From contig DIGJ01000010.1 in the NCBI GenBank assembly GCA_002419585.1, forward strand, positions 116,582 through 180,581: a stretch of DNA of 64,000 nt. Direction: 5' to 3'. A program made the position numbers and the translations under genes. This DNA comes from Lachnoclostridium sp. UBA5725 (GTDB lineage Bacteria > Bacillota > Clostridia > Lachnospirales > Lachnospiraceae). Of this stretch, positions 17,354 to 23,938 are shown piece by piece (positions within the stretch are counted from its first letter, which is position 1; every line of letters begins with the position of its first letter). The notes beneath the pieces were generated by a model that worked only from the letters and a program-made list of their open reading frames with translations, was not told the DNA's origin and searched no databases.

Positions 17354-17755
17354 CTACAAATCCCCTGCATAAAGATAGCAATTTACAGCTCTATCAAACA
17401 AGTTATAGTTTTCTTTTAAAAAGCGAATGCGTTCCTCATCCTGTTTGATTCGTCTCTTTAATGCTTTTTGCTCCCTTTGCAACCGCATTAACTCTTCCAA
17501 ATATTGTTTAGCTGGAATAGGTTTATATTCTTCTTTACAGCTTTCCCTTACTCGTGACTCTATTGTTTGTACATCATATTTCAAGAAATCATCCTTTTCA
17601 ATATGTTTCATAGCATGCTCATACGCAATAAGCTGCCGCTCATATGATAGTCTTGAATTAATAAATATTGTATAGGTTCCATCTGCATTTTCTGTAACAG
17701 TTTCTGCTGTTTTTGTTGGAAAATCTTCCAAAACAACATTAACATCCCTCATCAT
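17354..17755 (-). CDS. ImmA/IrrE-like phage protein with a degenerate HExxH site
   Basis: 133 residues. The N-terminal part (VLEDFPTKTAETVTENADGTYTIFINSRLS) and the following helix resemble ImmA/IrrE-type metallopeptidase domains carried next to phage repressors. The zinc motif position reads H-A-M-K-H (YEHAMKHIE) instead of H-E-x-x-H, so the catalytic Glu is missing. The C-terminal half is a coiled coil (LMRLQREQKALKRRIKQDEE). It overlaps the CI-like repressor gene by 17 bp (17739-17755), which implies co-expression. It probably binds or modulates the repressor rather than cutting it. Confidence 0.7.
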   Translation of the reverse strand: MMRDVNVVLEDFPTKTAETVTENADGTYTIFINSRLSYERQLIAYEHAMKHIEKDDFLKYDVQTIESRVRESCKEEYKPIPAKQYLEELMRLQREQKALKRRIKQDEERIRFLKENYNLFDRAVNCYLYAGDL

Positions 17756-18527
17756 AATCCCCTCGCTCTTTTCTTTTCAGTGCCATGAGCATACTGTGTA
17801 CAGTGTGTAAATCTTCTGGCGATGCATCCCTTGCGGCATCAAATAGTACACGAAGCTCTTTGTTTTCAAAAATTTCTTGTGCTGCCTTTGCTGTATCATC
17901 ATTAATATAGTATTTCGAGTTTTCCATTACAACATTAGAATTGTATTTAATGTTATATTTTTTATTTAACCAGTCTATGGTTTCAGGATTTATACCATCA
18001 TAACTGTTAGAGTGTGCAAGGGTTCTATCAATTTGTCTTTCGCAAAGGGAATTAAACGACATTCCATATATCTCCTCATATCCATTCATTTGTAATTCTT
18101 GAGAATACAGAGCTTGAAAATATTTCATAAAAATATCAGCTCTTTTTTCTGGATTGTGATGTGTTCTTAGCTCTTCAATAGCAATTAGCTGATTTTTTTT
18201 TGAATCCGAATAATTCATAAGAAAAGGATATTTTTGTTTCAAATTTAAAAATTTTTGATGAAATTCTAAGTGCTCTAATTCTGAATGCTCTGATAATGGA
18301 TTATTTCCAAAGCCACATATAGGACACATAACCAAGTCTGTATTTCCTAATAAATAATTTACGGTTACACCCAAGTATTCTGCAATTTGTTTCAATCTGT
18401 CATCTGGAAATGTTCCTTTTTTTAGCTGTCCTATATAACCATTTGAAAAATTCAAATCTTTCTCTAATCTGGAAATTGGTATTTTTCTAAATTTACAAAG
18501 CGACTTAACCAGGTCTACGCTGTTCAT
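17739..18527 (-). CDS. CI-like XRE-family prophage repressor
   Basis: 262 residues. The N-terminal HTH (about 3-62: CKFRKIPISRLEKDLNFSNG, then IGQLKKGTFPDDRLKQIAEYLGVTVNYLLG) is followed by a probable zinc knuckle (CPICGF, then SEHSELEHLEFHQKF). A large helical C-terminus carries no visible LexA-type protease motif (no Ser-Lys dyad with an AG cleavage site). Release of repression may therefore depend on the antirepressor or the ImmA-like protein. It faces the Cro-like gene across a 206-bp operator region. GGAGGTAC precedes the ATG. Confidence 0.85.
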   Translation of the reverse strand: MNSVDLVKSLCKFRKIPISRLEKDLNFSNGYIGQLKKGTFPDDRLKQIAEYLGVTVNYLLGNTDLVMCPICGFGNNPLSEHSELEHLEFHQKFLNLKQKYPFLMNYSDSKKNQLIAIEELRTHHNPEKRADIFMKYFQALYSQELQMNGYEEIYGMSFNSLCERQIDRTLAHSNSYDGINPETIDWLNKKYNIKYNSNVVMENSKYYINDDTAKAAQEIFENKELRVLFDAARDASPEDLHTVHSMLMALKRKERGDYDEGC

Positions 18528-18545
18528 AGAGTACCTCCTAAATAA

Positions 18546-18632
18546 TTTAGGTAAAAGCCTAAATATAGTATTGACAAATTAGAGTAAACCCTATATACTA
18601 AAAATGAAATTTAGGTAAAAGACTAAATATAG
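18546..18632 (+). promoter_or_regulatory. Lysogeny switch: two operators flanking the rightward promoter
   Basis: Two 23-bp near-identical sites, TTTAGGTAAAAGCCTAAATATAG (first 20 shown as TTTAGGTAAAAG and CCTAAATA) at 18546-18568 and 18610-18632, differ at one base. Each has dyad symmetry TTTAGG/CCTAAA. Between them lies a consensus promoter, TTGACA (18571), 17 bp, TATACT (18594). One operator therefore abuts the -35 and the other covers the start-site region. A divergent leftward promoter for the repressor (TTTACT, 17 bp, TATTTA on the minus strand) overlaps the same region. Confidence 0.7.
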
Positions 18633-18733
18633 AGGGCTAACTCAAAATAAATTATCACGCTGATATCATTTTAGAGTATTCTCTATGAAAAGTCAAGATT
18701 TATTTATAGAAAAGCCTAAAAAGGAGTGGGTCA

Positions 18734-18931
18734 ATGTTAAAAGATTTATTAAAGGACAATATTCAAGAATATTGCAAAAAACAAAATTTATCTATATCTG
18801 CATTTGAAAAAAAATGTGGATTGGGAAATGGAACAATCAATGGGTGGAAAAAATCTAGTCCAAGACTTGATTCAATTGAAAAGATCAGCATTACTACTGG
18901 AATTAGTGTAACAAAACTATTAAAAAAATAG
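18734..18931 (+). CDS. Cro-like XRE HTH protein
   Basis: A 65-residue single HTH domain (KKQNLSISAFEKKCGLGNGT, then INGWKKSSPRLDSIEKISITTGISVTKLL). First gene rightward of the operator region, with AAGGAGTGGG upstream. By size and position it is the Cro-type counter-repressor of the CI-like protein. Confidence 0.8.
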   Translation: MLKDLLKDNIQEYCKKQNLSISAFEKKCGLGNGTINGWKKSSPRLDSIEKISITTGISVTKLLKK

Positions 18932-19051
18932 AATGAAGGCCTCATTAGCTGATTAATTGTCACTTGTCATTAAATATGTATCGAATTTTATTGTAGCGTG
19001 AGTGTGAAACACGACATAGGGTATATGCCATATTTTAGAAAGGAGAAATTG

Positions 19052-19852
19052 ATGAATCGTATCAAATTATTTAGTAATAACGAACTTGGAATACAGGTTC
19101 GAACAATTTTAAATGAAGATGGAAGTATTTCCATCAATGCGGAAGATACTGCAATTGGTTTTGGGTGGACACAAGAAAAAAACGGAAAAAAATATGTCCG
19201 ATGGGAGACATTGAGTGGGTATTGTGTTGAATTTGGTTTTTCCCAAGATGTTGGGAAAGATGATTTTATACCGGAATCTCTATATTACATGCTTGGCATG
19301 AAGGCAGGGAATGAAAGGGCATTAAAATATCAAAAATGGCTTGCAATGGATGTGCTTCCAAGCATTCGAAAGCACGGTATGTATGCTACAGATGAACTGG
19401 TAAACAATCCGGATTTATTAATTGAAGTTGCGACAGCACTTAAAGCAGAGCGAGAAAAAAATAAATTTCTCATTACACAGGTCGATGAACAGCAGGAAAT
19501 TATCCAAAGGCAACAACCAAAGGTTACATACTATGATCTTGTTTTACAGTGCACGGATTTATTATCAGTAACTGAAATTGCAAAAGATTATGGAAAGTCT
19601 GCAAAATGGTTAAACACTTATCTAAGAGACAAGCATATTCAGTTTCTACAGGGAACAGGTAAGCATGCAAGGTGGTATTTGTATGCTAAATATGCAGAAA
19701 TGGGATATGCACAGTCAAAGACGCATCCTTATACAGACAGCTACGGAAATCCACAAACAAGCACTCATCTTTACTGGACGCAGAAGGGAAGATATTTCAT
19801 TTATGAGACTTTAAAGATGGATGGAATTGTTCCAATTATCGAAAGAAATTAA
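19052..19852 (+). CDS. Phage antirepressor (BRO-N-like plus KilA-C/ANT domain)
   Basis: 266 residues from ATG 19052 (AAAGGAG upstream), preferred to 18998, which has no ribosome site. The N-terminus (residues 1-115) is BRO/antirepressor-like: INAEDTAIGFGW, WETLSGYCVEFGF, MLGMKAGNERALKYQKWLA, VLPSIRKHGMY. A coiled linker (EREKNKFLITQVDEQQEIIQ) and a C-terminal ANT/KilA-C domain (TYYDLVLQCTDLLSVTEIAK, then YGKSAKWLNTYLRDKHIQF) follow. Such proteins bind and inactivate phage repressors. This suits a CI-like repressor that lacks a self-cleavage domain. Confidence 0.88.
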   Translation: MNRIKLFSNNELGIQVRTILNEDGSISINAEDTAIGFGWTQEKNGKKYVRWETLSGYCVEFGFSQDVGKDDFIPESLYYMLGMKAGNERALKYQKWLAMDVLPSIRKHGMYATDELVNNPDLLIEVATALKAEREKNKFLITQVDEQQEIIQRQQPKVTYYDLVLQCTDLLSVTEIAKDYGKSAKWLNTYLRDKHIQFLQGTGKHARWYLYAKYAEMGYAQSKTHPYTDSYGNPQTSTHLYWTQKGRYFIYETLKMDGIVPIIERN

Positions 19853-19968
19853 AAGTTGCGTTATATTGGGTGAAAAGATACAAGTTTTGCTTTATTTTTT
19901 TAGTTGTAATATTTCACAAAATTTATAAACGTTTTTATGCGTTCGGAAACTGCTTAGTTGATTAAATG

Positions 19969-20081
19969 AAAATTTACCTAACTAATTAGCGAGTAAATTT
20001 TGTGATTCGGTACAGGCTCATGTAATAACTGATTTATCCGTATTCAACCATTAATTTAGTTTTGGTAAATTAAAATTTACC
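19969..20081 (+). repeat. Inverted repeats sharing a GTAAATT motif in a gene-free stretch
   Basis: 19853-20181 has no gene. It holds AAAATTTAC/GTAAATTTT (19969-19977 and 19993-20001) and the palindrome GGTAAATT-AA-AATTTACC (20064-20081). Both contain TAGGTAAA or its complement, which also forms part of the switch operators. They may be extra regulator sites for the downstream early genes. Confidence 0.45.
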
Positions 20082-20181
20082 TACCAAAAAAAGTGCACAA
20101 ATCCAGTGTTTTCAAGCATTTGCGTAATTTTTTGCAATATGCTATAGTTCAAAAACACCAACAAGAAAGGAGATTAAATTT

Positions 20182-20295
20182 ATGGACGAAACCTTAAGAA
20201 CTGAATTAATCAATGCTGTTAGTTCAATAAATAATATAAAGCTTGCGAAGTACATACTTGCATTTGTGAATGAAATGAAAAAAATATGGGAATAG
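20182..20295 (+). CDS. Small phage protein, 37 aa
   Basis: ATG at 20182 behind AAAGGAGATT, ending at TAG 20293. The product MDETLRTELINAVSSINNIK is followed by LAKYILAFVNEMKKIWE, one amphipathic helical unit. It is the first gene of an early cluster of short ORFs and is followed 12 bp later by another. Function not recognised; the ribosome site and tight packing support it. Confidence 0.6.
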   Translation: MDETLRTELINAVSSINNIKLAKYILAFVNEMKKIWE

Positions 20296-20307
20296 GAGGT
20301 GATATTT

Positions 20308-20478
20308 ATGGCAGATAAGAGGGTAGATATCATTCTGCAGGAAGTAAACAATGAGTTTTCTATCCCAACCTACATGGAGGATTATGTAAAGCGCGGAATA
20401 GCTAGGGCTTTAAAGAAAATTGACCAAGATAAAGATTTATTAGTTGATATTTCTCTTAAACAGCAGGAAGGAGCGTGA
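20308..20478 (+). CDS. Small phage protein, 56 aa
   Basis: ATG at 20308 with AGGAGGTGAT ideally spaced. The product starts MADKRVDIILQEVNNEF and ends DLLVDISLKQQEGA. It is acidic and helical with no recognised family. It runs directly into the excisionase-like gene (ribosome site of the next gene lies within its last codons). Confidence 0.65.
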   Translation: MADKRVDIILQEVNNEFSIPTYMEDYVKRGIARALKKIDQDKDLLVDISLKQQEGA

Positions 20479-20482
20479 AAGT

Positions 20483-20686
20483 ATGGAAGCATCGAAAATC
20501 CCACATATGATAACAATTAGTAAGGCAGCAGAACTTACAGGAGTATCTTATAGCTATATTCGTAACCTGTGTCTTACAAGGCAAATTGTATTTGTAAAAA
20601 CTGGGTGTAAGTATCTCGTAAATTTGGAAAAGCTAGTAGAATTTTTCAACGGAGAGCAATGTGAAACACTATCTAACAAAGAATAA
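20483..20686 (+). CDS. Excisionase-like winged-HTH DNA-binding protein
   Basis: 67 residues from ATG 20483; the upstream in-frame codon at 20444 lies inside the previous gene. The protein reads ITISKAAELTGVSYSYIRNL, then CLTRQIVFVKTGCKYLVNLEKLVEFF. This is a MerR/excisionase-family 'DNA-binding domain' protein: HTH, then a wing with a tyrosine/lysine-rich strand. It could be the directionality factor for Int, or an early regulator. It lies far from int, so the xis role is only one option. Confidence 0.7.
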   Translation: MEASKIPHMITISKAAELTGVSYSYIRNLCLTRQIVFVKTGCKYLVNLEKLVEFFNGEQCETLSNKE

Positions 20687-20795
20687 AAAAATGCCCTTAC
20701 CAATGCGACCAACAAAGGAAAGGGCTAGCATAGCCGGAGCTATAACCATTCTCTCAAGATGATTATAGCACGCATCCGGCAGAAAGGACAAGCAA

Positions 20796-20879
20796 ATGTT
20801 ATATTTTGTAGCTTTTATTTTAGGTGTATTGTTCACCGTTAATATGATGCCGGAAGGAGAAAAGAAGCATGAGCATTAG
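20796..20879 (+). CDS. 27-aa single-span membrane peptide
   Basis: ATG 20796 with AGAAAGGAC upstream. The product MLYFVAFILGVLFTVNMMPEG ends KKHEH and has one hydrophobic span. It overlaps the next gene by 11 bp. Such tiny membrane peptides are common in the early regions of Firmicute prophages (DUF3789-like). The function is unknown. Confidence 0.45.
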   Translation: MLYFVAFILGVLFTVNMMPEGEKKHEH

Positions 20880-21051
20880 CGAAGAAGTTAAAAAATTACA
20901 AATACCTACTCGTTTAGATATTACATCTAAAGACTTGTTAGAAATAGGGGGTTTAGAAGCTGACTGTGTTATGAGAGCTTGTTTGGCTTTTAAACTTGGT
21001 TATAAGCGTGGTATGGAAGCGCGGAAAACGGGGGAAACGATTCATGAATAA
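20869..21051 (+). CDS. Small phage protein, 60 aa
   Basis: Starts MSISEEVKKLQIPTRLDITS and ends GMEARKTGETIHE. Predicted mostly helical and cytoplasmic. AAGGAGAAAAG lies upstream and the 3' end overlaps the next gene by 8 bp. No family recognised. Confidence 0.6.
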   Translation: MSISEEVKKLQIPTRLDITSKDLLEIGGLEADCVMRACLAFKLGYKRGMEARKTGETIHE

Positions 21052-21250
21052 TATAGAGCAGTACGCAATGAAACTAATAGATGTGCTATTGGGAATGACA
21101 GTAGAGGAAATCAAAGTTGGATTCGAGAAAACGAAAGTGGAAATTTGGAAAGGTGATTTGGACAATGACACATTTAGACTTGTCGAGGGCATAACAAATT
21201 TCGTAATTAGTAAAAAAGAAAATGAGATTCAAGAAGGGATAGGTGCTTAA
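21044..21250 (+). CDS. Small phage protein, 68 aa
   Basis: Start taken at ATG 21044 (MNNIEQYAMKLIDVLLGMTV), overlapping the previous stop. The track-length alternative at 20996 lies deep in the preceding gene. Acidic and helical; ends ISKKENEIQEGIGA. A second, decayed copy of this C-terminus lies at 21479-21534, so the gene was once duplicated. Function unknown. Confidence 0.6.
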   Translation: MNNIEQYAMKLIDVLLGMTVEEIKVGFEKTKVEIWKGDLDNDTFRLVEGITNFVISKKENEIQEGIGA

Positions 21251-21251
21251 T

Positions 21252-21470
21252 ATGCAAGATAAAATTTATTTTGAAATGTCAGATGCAGAGATGGAACTTC
21301 AACACATGGTTGATAGTGTAGATTACGCAACAGTTAAATTATCAAAGGGGTTTACGGCACAGTACAATACATTCACAACCGAAGAGGTGATAGAACTACA
21401 AAGTGAGGCATCTAATCTATTGATTGAAGCTAGTACGTGTATGATGAAGTTGCTACAAGATTTAGCATAG
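21252..21470 (+). CDS. Small phage protein, 72 aa
   Basis: ATG at 21252, one base after the preceding TAA, with GGGATAGGTG as ribosome site. The protein begins MQDKIYFEMSDAEMELQHMV and ends STCMMKLLQDLA, a probable helical bundle. No family recognised. Confidence 0.55.
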   Translation: MQDKIYFEMSDAEMELQHMVDSVDYATVKLSKGFTAQYNTFTTEEVIELQSEASNLLIEASTCMMKLLQDLA

Positions 21471-21478
21471 ATCATTGG

Positions 21479-21534
21479 AAATTACATAATTAACAAAAAG
21501 GAGAATGAACTTCAAGAAGGGATAGGTGCATAAT
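21479..21534 (+). pseudogene. Remnant of a duplicated small gene
   Basis: 56 bp align without gaps to 21196-21251. Translated in the corresponding frame, it reads NYIINKKENELQEGIGA-stop against NFVISKKENEIQEGIGA-stop at the end of the 21044 gene. No start or 5' part remains. The conserved tail carries the ribosome site (GGGATAGG) now used by the next gene at 21533. Confidence 0.6.
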
Positions 21535-22648
21535 GGAAAAAATGTATGAAAAAACAGTAAATGAAGTTATACCACATATTAAAAATGGAACAAGAGCAGC
21601 AGATACATGGTATTACTTAAGAAAAATTTTGAAACATTATGATATGGAACAGTACAGCAATATTTGTGAGCGAAGAATATTACATGAGATTTGCATAGAT
21701 GATAGAAGTGTAGATATTGATTTAGTAAATGGTGGAATTATATTAAGCAGATTAGGGATTTTAAAATGCAAAGATATAATTTGTGAATTTATTAGTGAAA
21801 ATCAAATGAATGAACTTATAGAGCTATGTAATCTAGATCACGAATCTAAGATTGCCATAAATAATTTTTTATGGGTTATTAGAAATACATCGGTTAAAAC
21901 CTTAAAGGATAAAATCCGAAACAAGGATGATATTGAGTGTGCCGAGATTTATAGACAGGAAATTATGGCAAGAAAATTCTTTATTCGTATGTATCGATTT
22001 GTATTTAAAGAAGTTAAAAGGCGATATCATAACATTTTGTTTAGTATAGTGCATTTCTCCGAATTTAGATATTTGAAACGTAGCATCAAACAAGATTACG
22101 AGAGCGGAAAACTTAGCTCCATAAAGGTACCAATAAACACGGATAAAGCTGAACTGTTTCGGAACTATTTTGAAAGATGCAAAGCGATAAATCCTGCTAG
22201 TAGAAGAAAGGATGATTCTTCTAAGTACATATTATCAGGTGTAAAGTATTTTATTAGAAGAAAAAGAGAGAATCTGTCTATTAAGTCGCTCGATCAAATC
22301 GAACAGGATTACAAAGACATGAAAGGCATTATAAATGCTATTTCGGACATGACACCAGCAGAGTTTATACATGTTTTCCCTGTAGATAAGGAGTTTGATG
22401 GAGACAAGTATCAAATGAAAGATTATTTCTATACACAGGAAATGTTAAAAGAATTTGAGAAGGACAAGCCGATAGGAAATAAACGCGTCGTTAGGTTTCT
22501 TGAGGATTATCATAATATAGAATTATGCCATTTCATATGCAACTGGTCTAGTCTGCTTAGTGATTATAGCGTGTATTGTGGCAGAAATGAACCTTTCGAG
22601 GAATACTTGAGCGATTTAGAAAGTAGATGTGGGACGGGGGTTGCTTAG
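21533..22648 (+). CDS. Uncharacterised phage protein, 371 aa
   Basis: MEKMYEKTVNEVIPHIKNGT at the N-terminus, then a long predominantly helical chain with a basic middle (FKEVKRRYHNILF, RRKDDSSKYILSG, FIRRKRENLS). No signal peptide, Walker motif or zinc cluster is seen. It sits directly before the replisome organiser gene, whose TTG start follows its stop without a gap, so a DNA-metabolism role is possible. It is the largest gene of the early region without a recognised family. Confidence 0.75.
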   Translation: MEKMYEKTVNEVIPHIKNGTRAADTWYYLRKILKHYDMEQYSNICERRILHEICIDDRSVDIDLVNGGIILSRLGILKCKDIICEFISENQMNELIELCNLDHESKIAINNFLWVIRNTSVKTLKDKIRNKDDIECAEIYRQEIMARKFFIRMYRFVFKEVKRRYHNILFSIVHFSEFRYLKRSIKQDYESGKLSSIKVPINTDKAELFRNYFERCKAINPASRRKDDSSKYILSGVKYFIRRKRENLSIKSLDQIEQDYKDMKGIINAISDMTPAEFIHVFPVDKEFDGDKYQMKDYFYTQEMLKEFEKDKPIGNKRVVRFLEDYHNIELCHFICNWSSLLSDYSVYCGRNEPFEEYLSDLESRCGTGVA

Positions 22649-23494
22649 TTGTCAGACGTTAAATGGATCAAAATAAAAACGGATGTTTTCGATGATGAAA
22701 AGATATTGATGATCGAAGGACTTCCGGCGGCAGATAGCATTATTGTTGTATGGTTTAAATTACTTGTGCTAGCAGGGAAGCAGAATAATGATGGAGTATT
22801 TATGATGTCTAATATGATTGCCTATACAGACGAAATGCTGGCAAGCATATTTCGAAGGGATGTTACAATGGTAAAACTTGCTCTTAATACATTTCAGCAA
22901 CTTGGAATGGTTGAGATTATCGATGGTGTTATCACAATCCCAAACTGGAATAAGCATCAAACTCTAGATTCTTATGACAAAAAGAAGGAAAGAGATAGAA
23001 AATACCAAGCAGAAAGACGAATGAAGCAGAAGCAATTAATTGAAAAATCGACTGATAATCGTCTGACATCAAACGACTGTAATACGACACTATCGTCTGA
23101 CGTCGCTATTTCAGAAATAGAAATAGAAATAGAAAAAGATAATTATATAGTATCTAAAGATACTATATGTAGCACTGATGTGCAACGTGTAATTGATGCA
23201 TGGAATAATATTGGACTTAATCATATTGTTAAAATTGTTGAAGGAACCCAGCGATACAAATGGCTTAAGAAACGTATTGTTGATTATGGATTGGAAGAAG
23301 TGCTTGCTGCCATTGGTAATGTTAAAAATAGTAAATTCCTTAACGGAGAAAATAAGACTGGATGGCAAGCCACTTTTGACTGGCTTATAAGACCAAATAA
23401 TTTCCCTAAGGTACTTGATGGGAATTATAGTGACAGAGTAAGTGGAGAGGATTCAACCACAATAACAGGTTTGGAGGGATGGGGCGATGAGTAA
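22649..23494 (+). CDS. Phage replisome organiser (Phage_rep_org_N type)
   Basis: 281 residues, TTG start. The winged-helix N-terminus (about 1-115) has the family pattern VKWIKIKTDVFDDEKI, VWFKLLVLAGKQNNDG, then YTDEMLASIFRR and NWNKHQTLD. A basic linker (KKKERDRKYQAERRMKQKQ) and a low-complexity acidic stretch (EIEIEIE) follow. The C-terminal DnaD-like part contains GWQATFDWLIRPNNFPKVLDG. It binds the phage origin and recruits the helicase loader encoded next, with an 8-bp overlap. Confidence 0.87.
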   Translation: MSDVKWIKIKTDVFDDEKILMIEGLPAADSIIVVWFKLLVLAGKQNNDGVFMMSNMIAYTDEMLASIFRRDVTMVKLALNTFQQLGMVEIIDGVITIPNWNKHQTLDSYDKKKERDRKYQAERRMKQKQLIEKSTDNRLTSNDCNTTLSSDVAISEIEIEIEKDNYIVSKDTICSTDVQRVIDAWNNIGLNHIVKIVEGTQRYKWLKKRIVDYGLEEVLAAIGNVKNSKFLNGENKTGWQATFDWLIRPNNFPKVLDGNYSDRVSGEDSTTITGLEGWGDE

Positions 23495-23759
23495 AGGAGA
23501 ATTTAAAAAAATACTGCAAATCATTAAATCGGCGTATGGGGAGAAGTTCCCAAAAGTAGATAATGACCTAGCTGATACATGGTACAGATGTTTAAATGAT
23601 CTTGATTTTAAAACGGTGGAAGTGGCGTTAATTGAATACATAAAATCAAAACCATTTCCGCCTACCATTTCAGATGTTCGAACTGCTTACTCGGTACACT
23701 TATTGGCATACGGTAAAGTAATCGAATCACGCGAAGAAGAGGTTGGTGATGATTGGTGA
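23487..23759 (+). CDS. Replicative helicase loader/inhibitor (G39P-like)
   Basis: 90 residues. MSKGEFKKILQIIKSAYGEK, then DLADTWYRCLNDLDFKTVEV, then the KPFPPTISDVR motif typical of SPP1 G39P-type loaders. These deliver the hexameric helicase to the organiser-bound origin. It overlaps both neighbours by a few bases, fitting the replication operon. Confidence 0.82.
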   Translation: MSKGEFKKILQIIKSAYGEKFPKVDNDLADTWYRCLNDLDFKTVEVALIEYIKSKPFPPTISDVRTAYSVHLLAYGKVIESREEEVGDDW

Positions 23760-23938
23760 AAACATTTCATCCTACTCAAGGTGAGATAGAAGTACCTGAT
23801 AGCATAGTGGAAATAAACCAACATATAAAGGCTACTAGGGCGATGATAGAGAATAATTACAACCCGGTAGTCATGGCGTATTTAGATTCCTGTGAAAGTG
23901 CGCTCGACATGTACAGGAGGGAATCAGATGAATTATGA
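23753..23938 (+). CDS. Small phage protein in the replication operon, 61 aa
   Basis: Starts at TTG 23753 or GTG 23756 with GAGGTTGGTG upstream, overlapping the loader stop. It begins MVKTFHPTQGEIEVPDSIVE and ends CESALDMYRRESDEL. Helical and acidic; it overlaps the primase-helicase start by 11 bp. Function not recognised. Confidence 0.55.
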   Translation: MVKTFHPTQGEIEVPDSIVEINQHIKATRAMIENNYNPVVMAYLDSCESALDMYRRESDEL

